Shown here: positions 8,354-15,798 of the stretch, piece after piece
Layout: each line of letters opens with the position of its first letter
How positions within the stretch are numbered: the stretch's first letter is position 1
Assembly: GCF_041146875.1 (NCBI RefSeq)
Contig: NZ_JBFRXP010000001.1
Coordinates: 186,001 to 250,000, forward strand
Length of the DNA: 64,000 nt
Source of the DNA: Igneacidithiobacillus sp041146875
GTDB taxonomy: Bacteria; Pseudomonadota; Gammaproteobacteria; Acidithiobacillales; Acidithiobacillaceae
Reading direction: 5' to 3'
The notes under the pieces: generated by a model
The model's input: the letters and a program-made list of their open reading frames with translations, nothing else
What the model was told of the DNA's origin: nothing
Database searches by the model: none
Position numbers and translations under genes: made by a program

Positions 8354-9091
8354 ATGGGCGAGAGCCAGAGTGATCCTATCCCTCTCTCGGCTCTCCAACA
8401 CTGGGCCTATTGCCCCCGCCAATGTGGCTTGATTCATCTAGAACAATTCTTCGCTGACAACCTTCACACTGCACGCGGGCAAGCGGTGTATCGTCTGGTT
8501 GACCAACCAGGATATGAAATTCGGTCTGGGGTACGCGTGGAGCGTGCGCTTCCGCTATGGTCAGAGCGATGGGGTTTAATAGGCAAGGCCGACCTGGTGG
8601 AGTTCCATCCCGATGGCACGGTCTTCCCGGTGGAATTCAAGCATGGCCGCAAACGCCAGAAAACACATGACGACATCCAGCTCGCCGCCCAGGCCATGTG
8701 CCTGGAAGACATGCTCGGGCGTCCTGTGCCGCTTGGCGCCATCTACCACGCCAGCAGCCACCGGCGGCGCGAAGTCATCACGCCCGCACTGCGCGAACTC
8801 GTCGTGCAGACCGCCGACGCCATACGCGCCATGCTGAGCGCTGGAACGCTGCCCCCGCCGATGGATTATTTCGTCGTCGAAGCGAATGGTTGTAGCCGTT
8901 TTGCGGCCGCCCGCTGGACGGCTACGGCGGACAAGCCTATCGCCGACATACTCTCCAGCCCTCTCGAAAAACTCGTCGTTCAGTTCCGGTGCAAGTCCGG
9001 GTCAGCCCATACTGTCGCGGGATTTCAGACCCTTAAGCCTCAAAACGCCGCATTCACAAAAATCCAGGCGCCTTCGGTGTTTACGCCATAG
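8354..9091 (+). pseudogene. cas4: cas4 (type I-C) truncated, with non-homologous tail
   Basis: The first 169 codons are Cas4: LSALQHWAYCPRQC with the N-terminal cluster cysteine C20, and RecB-nuclease residues D80 (KADLVEF), E94/K96 (PVEFKHG) and Q109. After LPPP (nt about 8861), where Cas4 normally carries the C-terminal cysteine trio of its [4Fe-4S] site, the frame runs into unrelated sequence and continues into the antisense of the porin 3' end (9040-9091). The protein as written would be 245 residues but cannot hold a normal cluster. cas1 and cas2, which should follow, are absent. I do not recognise 8862-9039. Confidence 0.75.
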
Positions 9092-10278
9092 TGACTGTGC
9101 ACGTAATCGGCGTATTGCACCCCTGCGGTCCAGTGTCGCGAGAAATGATGAATGGCGGAGAGGTCCACTTCGTGGCCATAGCTCTCGCTTTGGTAGGCGC
9201 TATGAAAATCGTAGTAAGTCGCCTGCAAGGCAGTCCCATACAGCTTGCCTTCCAGAGTGAAATAGAGACTACGCAAGCCATATACCGGCGTAGTCAGAAA
9301 CAGCTCCGCCCAACCATTGAAGGCATGTTTGGTGGCCAGTGGCGTCTGAAATCCATAACTGCCATTCCGGTTGCTGCTCATCACCATGTAGTTGGCCAAT
9401 AAGCCAACCCCAGACCAACGCACACCACTGCTCAGGTGATAATACTGGGCGTTGATGAGGGAGCTACCCGCATCATAGGGGAGCTGTTTCGCATAGGTGA
9501 AATCATAAGGAACCTGAATTTTGTCAGCGACGGGAATGGCCCCCTGCATGCGTAACCCAAGGGTTTGGCTATTACAGACCTGGGCGTTGCCGGCCAGAAA
9601 ACAGGCAGCCGCTCCGGGAATTGCGCTTTTGGCCTGATTTCCGTACCAGTAGCCAAAGGCTTGGGCATGGAACATCGGCGAGGGCTGCCAATGGACTTCA
9701 CCCAAGAAGGTCTTGCTGGGCACATTTTCATTGAGGATGTTTTTGATGCGCCAAATGTATGCAGCGTAGGCGCCGAGGGTGGCGCTAGGGTTTTCCTGGA
9801 TGGAGATAGCATCAAAGCTCTGCGGTGTTTGACGAAAACCGACAGCACCGACAAAGCGTTCATCATCGAGATTGATCTCTTGGCGTCCGGCGCGTACCTG
9901 CAACCCGCTCAAGCCTTGGTATTGCAGGTAGGCTTGATTGATGTTGGCTTCTTCCGGGTCGGGAATCACCGAATACGACGTTTTGCTATTCCTCAGACTG
10001 TTGTAATTATTGAGGATACCCGCCACGTCGATGAATTGCAGATTGGCGCTAAAGCCCGCGATAGGCTTGCTCGCCAACCCCAATAAAGTTTGCACGGTGA
10101 AGGCGTTGGCGTCGCGTTTACCATTTTGCGACATGAATTCATAGCGCGGACGAAAGTTCAGGCTGACGTTGCCACCACTGATGGCATTGGCGATGGGGTC
10201 GGCCCAGGCACTGCTTTGCGGTAGGGCAATGGTGGATAAAATAGCGGCAGTAATAATGGAGCGGCGAAAAGTGGTCAT
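9040..10278 (-). CDS. Outer-membrane porin (alginate-export/OprD-like beta barrel)
   Basis: 412 residues from the ATG at 10278 (GGAG ribosome site). A cleavable signal peptide is clear (RRSIITAAILSTIALPQSSAWA), then alternating beta-strand sequence with many aromatic residues (LNFRPRYEF, GLQVRAGRQEINLDDERFVG) and a terminal phenylalanine (FVNAAF) typical of BamA-recognised barrels. The RAGRQEI...DERFVG segment is characteristic of the alginate-export-domain porins. It starts 69 bases after narK on the same strand, so it probably gives nitrate passage across the outer membrane. Its 3' end overlaps the frame of the decayed cas4. Confidence 0.75.
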   Translation of the reverse strand: MTTFRRSIITAAILSTIALPQSSAWADPIANAISGGNVSLNFRPRYEFMSQNGKRDANAFTVQTLLGLASKPIAGFSANLQFIDVAGILNNYNSLRNSKTSYSVIPDPEEANINQAYLQYQGLSGLQVRAGRQEINLDDERFVGAVGFRQTPQSFDAISIQENPSATLGAYAAYIWRIKNILNENVPSKTFLGEVHWQPSPMFHAQAFGYWYGNQAKSAIPGAAACFLAGNAQVCNSQTLGLRMQGAIPVADKIQVPYDFTYAKQLPYDAGSSLINAQYYHLSSGVRWSGVGLLANYMVMSSNRNGSYGFQTPLATKHAFNGWAELFLTTPVYGLRSLYFTLEGKLYGTALQATYYDFHSAYQSESYGHEVDLSAIHHFSRHWTAGVQYADYVHSHYGVNTEGAWIFVNAAF

Positions 10279-10347
10279 AATGACTCCAGAGACAAGAAGG
10301 GCCTGACAGCGGCGCATGCGCCGCTGCGAGAGGACGGTAAGGGAGTT

Positions 10348-11748
10348 TCAATCCGTAACGGCGGACGCCTTGAGGTCTTGAGAATGAAGCGTATGACTGT
10401 GGGCGGGGCTGGCTTTAGACCAGGTTAGCCACTGGCGGCGCAGGGCGAAAACCATCAGCAAGGCGGTAGCGCTGAGCCCAGCAAAGATGCCAAAGCCCCA
10501 GTGGTAACTTCCCGTCTGTTCTTTAGCGATGCCCAGAATCACCGGCAGATAGAATCCACCCACGCCACCGGCTGCACCAATAATGCCGGTCATCAACCCC
10601 GTCTTTTCTGCCCAACGCAGGGGAACGAGCTGAAAGGTGGCGCCGTTGCCCAGGCCAAAGGATGCGTAGAGTATTAACAACAATGCAATACTGACTGCTA
10701 AGGTGGGTGTCCACAGGGCAAAGCTGGCATCGATGAGGCAGATTCCCGCAAGGAAATAGCGCAAAGCGATCGCACCAGAAATTCGATCGGCGATGAGCCC
10801 ACCAAACGGCCGAAGAATCGCGCCAGTAAAGGCAAAAAGGCCCATCAACATGCCGGCATCTACTTTCGGTAGATGATAGAGGGTTACCAGTAGCAGGCTG
10901 ACAAAGGCAGACATCCCGACAAAGCCACCAAAGGTTATGGCATAGACCAAAATCAATGCCCAGGTATCACGCTCACGGAAAACCGGAAAGTACCGGCGCG
11001 GCAGAAATACCAGCGACAGGATGACCCCGTAGATTGGCAACAGTAACAGTGCCGCCTTGCCGTGCAGGCCCAGCCAGCCGCGCGGAGTAGCAACCGCCAA
11101 AAAGGCCAAGCCGACGAGGGTCAGTCCCCAACCCCAGGCCGCCGGAGCCACTTTTCCCGTTTTTGGAGCACAATCCTTGCCCCAGAACCACAGGGTAACG
11201 GCCGCCAAGCCCAGCAGGGGAAGAACCGCAGCCGTGGCGTGTGTCCAGCCGAACTGGCCGGCCAATGGTGGAAAGAGGAATCCGTCGAGCACAGCACCAA
11301 TGTTGCCAGCTGCCGCAATGCCCAGAACCGTACCCTGGATTTTGGGCGGGTAATTACTGCCTGCCATGGGCAAGGCTACGGCAAAGCTGGCACCACCAAC
11401 GCCCAGCAGCACGCCCAGGAAGATCAAGGCGTCATAACTGAGTACGCCGGGGTAGAGGGATAAAACCAGAGGCGGAATCGCTGACAGTGCCACACCAATC
11501 AAAGCTAGCCAGCGACCGTTAACGGCTTGATACAGATTGCCGAAGCCAATACGCAAGATCGCGGCCGCGAGCACAGGAACGGCTACCAAATACCCTTGCT
11601 GCATGGCCGAGATATGCAGGCTATGAATCATATAGGGCGCCAAGGGGCCGTACAGCAACCACACCGTAAAGCCGGTATCAAAATAGAGGAAGCTGGCGAG
11701 CAAGGCGCGCCAATTTCCTGCACGCAGTTGGGAGAGCAGGGATTGCAT
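10348..11748 (-). CDS. narK: Nitrate/nitrite MFS transporter
   Basis: 466 residues, 12 predicted membrane helices. The start at 11748 has GAGGAC upstream; a longer in-frame reading to 11814 would translate the terminator and is rejected. The nitrate/nitrite porter signature lies around GVGGASFAVALPMAGSNYPP and is repeated at FGLGNGATFQL. It imports nitrate, or exchanges nitrate for nitrite, across the inner membrane. Its regulation shares the sigma-54 plus attenuator pattern with nirB. Placed with the porin and NasS it completes uptake for the assimilation pathway. Confidence 0.88.
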   Translation of the reverse strand: MQSLLSQLRAGNWRALLASFLYFDTGFTVWLLYGPLAPYMIHSLHISAMQQGYLVAVPVLAAAILRIGFGNLYQAVNGRWLALIGVALSAIPPLVLSLYPGVLSYDALIFLGVLLGVGGASFAVALPMAGSNYPPKIQGTVLGIAAAGNIGAVLDGFLFPPLAGQFGWTHATAAVLPLLGLAAVTLWFWGKDCAPKTGKVAPAAWGWGLTLVGLAFLAVATPRGWLGLHGKAALLLLPIYGVILSLVFLPRRYFPVFRERDTWALILVYAITFGGFVGMSAFVSLLLVTLYHLPKVDAGMLMGLFAFTGAILRPFGGLIADRISGAIALRYFLAGICLIDASFALWTPTLAVSIALLLILYASFGLGNGATFQLVPLRWAEKTGLMTGIIGAAGGVGGFYLPVILGIAKEQTGSYHWGFGIFAGLSATALLMVFALRRQWLTWSKASPAHSHTLHSQDLKASAVTD

Positions 11749-11780
11749 GACAAAGTCCTCAGGCAGTCGAAAAACAAAAA

Positions 11781-11846
11781 GGCGTTCCTGACCGTTGCCG
11801 GCCAGGAACGCCATCGTTCCGTGTCATCACTCAGCGTTGAGTGATG
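11781..11846 (-). promoter_or_regulatory. narK leader: hexaloop hairpin, antiterminator and terminator
   Basis: Three structures in transcript order. (1) An 8-bp stem CATCACTC/GAGTGATG with the hexaloop AACGCT (11825-11846); A at loop position 1 and G at 4 match the ANTAR-protein RNA signature. (2) A hairpin GGAACG-ATGG-CGTTCC (11805-11820). (3) A terminator with a 10-bp GGCGTTCCTG/CAGGAACGCC stem (11781-11812) and a T-rich tail. Structure 2 uses the 5' arm of structure 3, so they are mutually exclusive. This is what NasR/NasT-type antitermination needs; the second loop does not show the A1/G4 pattern. Confidence 0.75.
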
Positions 11847-11861
11847 CTCGAATGATGTAAA

Positions 11862-11877
11862 GCAGAACTCATGCCAT
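11862..11877 (-). promoter_or_regulatory. Sigma-54 promoter of narK
   Basis: Minus-strand ATGGCATG-AGTT-CTGC has GG and GC 10 bases apart and shares the GGCATG core with the nirB promoter. It predicts a start near 11850, placing the hexaloop hairpin at the very 5' end of the transcript. Confidence 0.7.
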
Positions 11878-11977
11878 CATGAATGTTCCCGATAACTTAG
11901 CAACAAGTCTATTAAAAAATAATGAGTTGTAACGCACAGGGTCAGACTTTTGCAGTGAAAACAGAAACGCAAGAAAT

Positions 11978-11992
11978 GCACAACAATAGTGC
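11978..11992. promoter_or_regulatory. NtrC-like palindrome upstream of narK
   Basis: GCAC-N7-GTGC, an exact match to the outer bases of the NtrC consensus, centred about 135 bases upstream of the predicted sigma-54 transcript start and just beyond the nasS stop. Confidence 0.6.
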
Positions 11993-12035
11993 GCACGCTC
12001 TGTTTTGGGGCCTCATTATGGGTCATTGCCTTGTT

Positions 12036-13205
12036 TCAGCTACCCGGCTGCGGTTGGCTGGCATCAAATATTTGCGTCGCGCCCATCGGGATATCGCGTA
12101 GCTCTCCCGTCATTTTCCAGGGAGCCGTATGTGCCCCCAAACCGGACTGTTCATCGACGGGAATGGGGGCATCCATCGCTGCTGCGGCCTGACGATACAA
12201 GTCGCCGCGATATACGCGCGCCACCACGGATTTAGCCGATATCGTTGCTGGCCATTGGCCAGAAAGCTGCATTTGCTCCGCCAGCCAGAGTCCGTGTTCC
12301 TGCCAGGGATATTGCGCTGCATAGCGATGGAAGACGTGCCCATCCGGCTGCTCTGCCATGCCAGGTACGGCACCCCGCAAGGCTGCGGCAACGGCGGTTT
12401 CGGGGACCTCGATGGCCTTCGCAATCCACGGGGCGGCATGCTGGCGCTGCGCTGGGACATCCAGCCAGCGGCCAGCGGCAATCAAGGCGCGGAGCAAGGC
12501 CTGATGCGGCTCCGGTTCGCGCGTTGCCCAATCCTCGCGAACCGCAAGAACTTTCTCCATTACGTTGTTCCACAATGAATAACTGCTAACGATGGGTTGT
12601 CCGACTCCCTCCATGGCAGCCAGGCTGCCCCAGGGTTCGCCCACGCAAAAGGCATCGATTTCGTCCTTGCGCAAGGCATCAACCATGTAGCGCGGAGGTA
12701 CCACACCAATTTCCACTTCGCTGTGCAGGTCCAGTCCTGCCGCCTGCAGCCAGTGGCGCAACTGATAGTGGTGGTTGGATACCGGCGATACCACTGCAAA
12801 TCGTAGTGGCAATAGAGAAGGGTTGCCGCGCACGAGTTTGCACAACGCGTTGCCCATGGCCATCGGGCCATCCTGCACGCTGCTACCCGCCTCCAGCAGC
12901 AATTCATACAGGCGTCTGCTGACGGTAATCGTATTTCCATTGAGCGAGAGGACCAGACCTGTAATGACCGGGATTTTTGGCGAGGCGATGCCGAGAGTGG
13001 CCGCCATCGGCAGTGGTGCCAGCGCGTGAGCGGCAACCAGGTCACCAAAAAGCAGATGATCGCGCAAACTGGCCCAGGATGGCTCGCGCTGCAAGCGTAC
13101 CTGCAATCCTTCGCGGGCGAAAAAGCCCAGTTCCTGCGCTACGATCAGGGGAGCGCTATCGACAAGGGCGACATAGCCCAGCGAGAGTTCGGCATCGGTT
13201 TTCAT
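12036..13205 (-). CDS. nasS: NasS-like nitrate-sensing periplasmic-binding-fold protein
   Basis: 389 residues of the NrtA/CmpA substrate-binding family (LGYVALVDSAPLIVAQELGFF, then LNGNTITVSRRLYE, DAFCVGEPWGSLA, VPPRYMVDALRKDEIDAF). It has no signal peptide or lipobox, and no ABC permease or ATPase lies nearby, so it is probably the cytoplasmic nitrate/nitrite sensor NasS, which holds the antiterminator NasT inactive without nitrate. No nasT is found in the window, which is unusual because the two genes are normally adjacent. Alternatively it is an orphan NrtA relative. Its own leader has a terminator. Confidence 0.75.
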   Translation of the reverse strand: MKTDAELSLGYVALVDSAPLIVAQELGFFAREGLQVRLQREPSWASLRDHLLFGDLVAAHALAPLPMAATLGIASPKIPVITGLVLSLNGNTITVSRRLYELLLEAGSSVQDGPMAMGNALCKLVRGNPSLLPLRFAVVSPVSNHHYQLRHWLQAAGLDLHSEVEIGVVPPRYMVDALRKDEIDAFCVGEPWGSLAAMEGVGQPIVSSYSLWNNVMEKVLAVREDWATREPEPHQALLRALIAAGRWLDVPAQRQHAAPWIAKAIEVPETAVAAALRGAVPGMAEQPDGHVFHRYAAQYPWQEHGLWLAEQMQLSGQWPATISAKSVVARVYRGDLYRQAAAAMDAPIPVDEQSGLGAHTAPWKMTGELRDIPMGATQIFDASQPQPGS

Positions 13206-13225
13206 TCCACGGTCCTCGAAATCCT

Positions 13226-13263
13226 GAAAAAGAAAACCTCGCTTCCGCAGAGCCGAAGCGAGG
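13226..13263 (-). terminator. Intrinsic terminator in the nasS leader (probable attenuator)
   Basis: A 9-bp stem CCTCGCTTC/GAAGCGAGG (13237-13263) with a 9-base loop, followed on the minus strand by a T-rich tract, ending about 20 bases before the nasS start. It could end the upstream globin operon, attenuate nasS, or do both. A sigma-54-like element (13287-13300) keeps the CATG core and the GC but has CG in place of the -24 GG, so the promoter is doubtful. Confidence 0.65.
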
Positions 13264-13328
13264 ACGTCATTGTCAGTTCGTTACAAGCAAGATTCATGCG
13301 TTACTCGCGGCTGACTGCTGCAGCGTGA

Positions 13329-13682
13329 TTAGATCGCTTCCTCGCACTCGCTTATCACCGCGCTTGCCGAAGCACAGTCAATACAAAGCTGCAGCCAGGC
13401 ATATTCCGCTACCTCACTCATGGGGGTGGGATCGGCCTCGCAGGCACAGCCGGGAATGATGCTTGCGCAGCTTACGCCAAGCACAAGATGCAGACTTCCA
13501 TCGTTTTCCCACTCGCGCAACAACATGATGCTGGCGCTTTCCACCAGGGCATGACTGCCATGTTCCATAGCGCGTTGCAGCGGCCAGAAGAGGGCGTCCT
13601 GAGCACGCAATTCGTCGGCGAGAACAGCGCAAAAATCGGGCTGGTTCCGGGCGGCTAAAGAGATTGGTAGGGTCAAAGACAT
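13329..13682 (-). CDS. Uncharacterised small cysteine-rich protein, last gene of the globin operon
   Basis: 117 residues, not recognised. The N-terminal half looks like an ordinary soluble helical domain (FCAVLADELRAQDALFWPLQ). The C-terminal half is rich in cysteine: CASIIPGCACE, then LCIDCASAS and a final CEE, six or more cysteines in about 45 residues, suggesting metal or Fe-S binding or disulfide chemistry. It starts 18 bases after the DUF488 gene with no clear ribosome site, so the start is uncertain. Context places it in a nitric-oxide-type operon. Confidence 0.6.
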   Translation of the reverse strand: MSLTLPISLAARNQPDFCAVLADELRAQDALFWPLQRAMEHGSHALVESASIMLLREWENDGSLHLVLGVSCASIIPGCACEADPTPMSEVAEYAWLQLCIDCASASAVISECEEAI

Positions 13683-13700
13683 GCGGTCGAGCCTACAGAG

Positions 13701-14069
13701 TCAAATGGTACCAGATGAGGAATTCTGCAGCGCGACCAAGAATCCTTGCAATACTAAGGCGGCGTTGTGTTCCGTGTCATGCGCGGCGTAGAGAAGTAGC
13801 AGATCGCGCTTGCCAGCGGACTCCAGTAGACTGCGAGCTACTGCCTCGTGCACCTGCAACTCTTTTCGGTAGCGTTCCTGAAATTCCCCCCAGCGTGCGG
13901 GGTCATGCCCAAACCATTGGCGCAGTTTGGTAGATGGCGCGAGCTCCTTGGGCCAGGCATCCAGGCCTAGGTCGCTTTTGCGAACCCCGCGCGGCCACAG
14001 GCGCTCTGCCAAAACGCGATAACCATCAGGGAAAGGGTGCTCATAGACGCGCCAGGTTATGATTTGCAT
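13701..14069 (-). CDS. DUF488 family protein
   Basis: 122 residues with the DUF488 pattern: RVYEHPFPDGYRVLAERLWPRGVRK, LDAWPKELAPS, LRQWFGHDP, and LLLLYAAHDTEHNAA. The molecular function of this short family is unknown. ATG with an AGGAGAGG ribosome site, 15 bases after the second hemerythrin. In other bacteria DUF488 genes are often found near haem or nitrosative-stress genes, consistent with this operon, but no activity should be inferred from that. Confidence 0.8.
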   Translation of the reverse strand: MQIITWRVYEHPFPDGYRVLAERLWPRGVRKSDLGLDAWPKELAPSTKLRQWFGHDPARWGEFQERYRKELQVHEAVARSLLESAGKRDLLLLYAAHDTEHNAALVLQGFLVALQNSSSGTI

Positions 14070-14084
14070 GCTTTTTCCCTCTCC

Positions 14085-14615
14085 TTATCTGTTTTCTGTA
14101 CGCCGCCGCTCGGCCATGGCCGCACCTAATGCCGTTGCCGTCACAGTGTCTAGCAGTTCTGCCGCAACGGAAAATACTTTCTCGTTTTCCAGCCGTACAT
14201 GCCGTCTGCTGAGATCAATAAAAGGCTGCATGTGCAGAGTATTTTCGGCAAAAATATCTTGGCGGATTTGGATTAAATCGCTTGCCAATGGCTCCCAAAA
14301 GGCATCCAGTAATGAATGCTGTTGCATGAGTTCCGCAATAATCGCGCGCGTGGCAGTTGGAAGATCTTTGTGTGCCAGGAGCCAAGGAAATAATTGTTTT
14401 TCCTCGTCGGCGTGGTGTGCTGGCCCGGAGAGGGTGAAATAGCGATATACCCTTTCTGCGGCTTGTTGCAAGTCGGAGTCCACGCCCTGATCTTTCAGAC
14501 GAGTGTTCAACCGTTCGAGTAGTTGGCAATGTTGGAGAATACGCTCATGACAGGCTTGCAAGAGCGCTATGGGATTGGCAAAGGAAGGGGCAGGCTCACG
14601 AAGTAAACGCAGCAT
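14085..14615 (-). CDS. Hemerythrin-domain protein (HHE family), second copy
   Basis: 176 residues. HHE four-helix-bundle signatures are visible: CHERILQHC (first His), HHADEEKQLFPWL (H-x3-E type ligands), LMQQHSLLD and RRHVRLENEKVF. The fold binds a di-iron centre that can take O2 or NO. It differs strongly from the neighbouring hemerythrin (15081-15530), so this is not a recent duplication. It lies 12 bases after the lipoyl protein and 15 before DUF488, within one transcript. A sensor, scavenger or iron-donor role (as proposed for YtfE/RIC) is possible. Confidence 0.82.
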   Translation of the reverse strand: MLRLLREPAPSFANPIALLQACHERILQHCQLLERLNTRLKDQGVDSDLQQAAERVYRYFTLSGPAHHADEEKQLFPWLLAHKDLPTATRAIIAELMQQHSLLDAFWEPLASDLIQIRQDIFAENTLHMQPFIDLSRRHVRLENEKVFSVAAELLDTVTATALGAAMAERRRTENR

Positions 14616-14627
14616 TTGCTATCCCTC

Positions 14628-15074
14628 TTATTCGGAACACCTCATACATTGTACATCATAGCGCTCGATCCAGGCGCGCAGCGCCGTAAGCGCCTCGTCT
14701 CCGGTATGTAAGTTTGCCAAAGCCTCGCCGAGATTGTCGGCACGCAAGCGGGTAATCCAGGCATCCCCGTAGGGATCAATATTGATCAGGTGCGGATCGT
14801 CCAGAAGCAACTCATTGCGCGCCACGACCTCACCAGCGAACGGCACCGGGACCCCTCCCGCCCATTTTCCACTTTCCAATGTTGCCACATGACGGCCGGC
14901 CTCCAGGTGCGTTCCCACTTTTTTGATGCGCGCTTTTTGTAGCCGGCCCGACATGGTTTGTGCAGGGTCGGTCACACCAATGGTGAAAAGCCCGTCATCC
15001 TCAGGGCGAACCCATATATAGTCCAGGTCATAAAACAAATCCTCGGGAAGCTCACAGCCGCGATATTCACTCAT
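14628..15074 (-). CDS. GcvH-like lipoyl carrier protein
   Basis: 148 residues resembling glycine-cleavage H protein, with a lipoylation site at K70 in LESGKWAG; GcvH has a similar E-S-x-K motif. No gcvT, gcvP or lipoate ligase gene is nearby, so it is not a normal glycine-cleavage component. It resembles the lipoate-binding LbpA-type proteins of sulfur oxidisers, but no hdr genes are here. An unusual C-terminal CMRC (residues 143-146) could be redox-active. In this operon, between two hemerythrins and near a CPTC thioredoxin, a lipoyl-thiol redox or denitrosylation role is an attractive inference. Confidence 0.8.
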   Translation of the reverse strand: MSEYRGCELPEDLFYDLDYIWVRPEDDGLFTIGVTDPAQTMSGRLQKARIKKVGTHLEAGRHVATLESGKWAGGVPVPFAGEVVARNELLLDDPHLINIDPYGDAWITRLRADNLGEALANLHTGDEALTALRAWIERYDVQCMRCSE

Positions 15075-15080
15075 TTGTGT

Positions 15081-15530
15081 TTACTCCTGTGCTGCTGCGA
15101 TTTTCTGACGAACGAAATCGCCTTGTCCCGGTAGCGCTTCGTCAAGATAGGGATAGAGTTCGCTCTCTTCTTTGGCGTCATGTTGTTTCAGAATGATTTG
15201 TACCGTGCTGAGAAGGTCGGCGAATTCTTCTGTATCGTGTTGCTGTAAACTGTCTTCTATTTCCGCGAAAAATACCCGCAGATCCTGGTGTCCCTTGCGT
15301 AACAGGGCGGTTAACGGATGCTGTTCGTCTTGAGACCAACGTTCAAAGGCGGGAAACAACAGATATTCTTCTATCGTCATATGGGCGCCAACGATACCTT
15401 TGCGAAAGCCTTGGAACAGGGTTTCTGCTTCCTGCCAATGACCTTTTTCTACGGCTATTTCTGTTTCTGCCAATAGCTTATCCAAGCGTTCGTGATCATG
15501 CTGCATGATGTCCTGTATGGCATGCGTCAT
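15081..15530 (-). CDS. Hemerythrin-domain protein (HHE family), first copy
   Basis: 149 residues with all expected di-iron ligands in sequence: HDHERLD, GAHMTIEEYLLFPAF, GHQDLRVFF and KQHDAKEESELYPYLDEAL. It overlaps the thioredoxin stop by 4 bases and is followed 6 bases later by the lipoyl gene, so it is translationally coupled. The family binds O2 or NO at a non-haem di-iron site, and several members protect or repair Fe-S proteins after NO stress. Confidence 0.85.
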   Translation of the reverse strand: MTHAIQDIMQHDHERLDKLLAETEIAVEKGHWQEAETLFQGFRKGIVGAHMTIEEYLLFPAFERWSQDEQHPLTALLRKGHQDLRVFFAEIEDSLQQHDTEEFADLLSTVQIILKQHDAKEESELYPYLDEALPGQGDFVRQKIAAAQE

Positions 15531-15787
15531 TTTTCTCCTCCCGAAACACTGTCAAGCAGCTTCAAGACATCGCTTAACGGTTGTACGCCAACGGTTTTTA
15601 ACCCGCCGTCAATGACGATAGCGGGTACGGTACGAATGCGCAGGCGACTGACGATTTCCCGCCCAGCCTTGTCCGCCACATCGAGAATCGCCAATTCTGC
15701 TGATCGCTTTTCTACGGCCTCTTGCCAGATGGTTTCGGCTTGCGGACAGGTGGGGCACCATTTGGAAACCAACAGTTGTACTTTCAT
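15527..15787 (-). CDS. Small thioredoxin-family protein with CPTC active site
   Basis: 86 residues: VQLLVSKWCPTCPQAETIW with the redox pair C11/C14, a cis-proline loop (RTVPAIVIDGG) and the short thioredoxin fold. It probably acts as a thiol-disulfide exchanger or denitrosylase within the globin operon. It starts 11 bases after the reductase and overlaps the next gene by 4 bases. No thioredoxin reductase is adjacent. Confidence 0.82.
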   Translation of the reverse strand: MKVQLLVSKWCPTCPQAETIWQEAVEKRSAELAILDVADKAGREIVSRLRIRTVPAIVIDGGLKTVGVQPLSDVLKLLDSVSGGEK

Positions 15788-15798
15788 GGGGAATCTCC

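Noticed and set aside
7035..9039. Search for a CRISPR array near the cas remnants
   Set aside because: No regularly spaced repeats seen on either side of the remnants.
13287..13300. Sigma-54 promoter for nasS
   Set aside because: The -24 GG is CG and no NtrC palindrome is seen upstream, so I do not list it as a feature.
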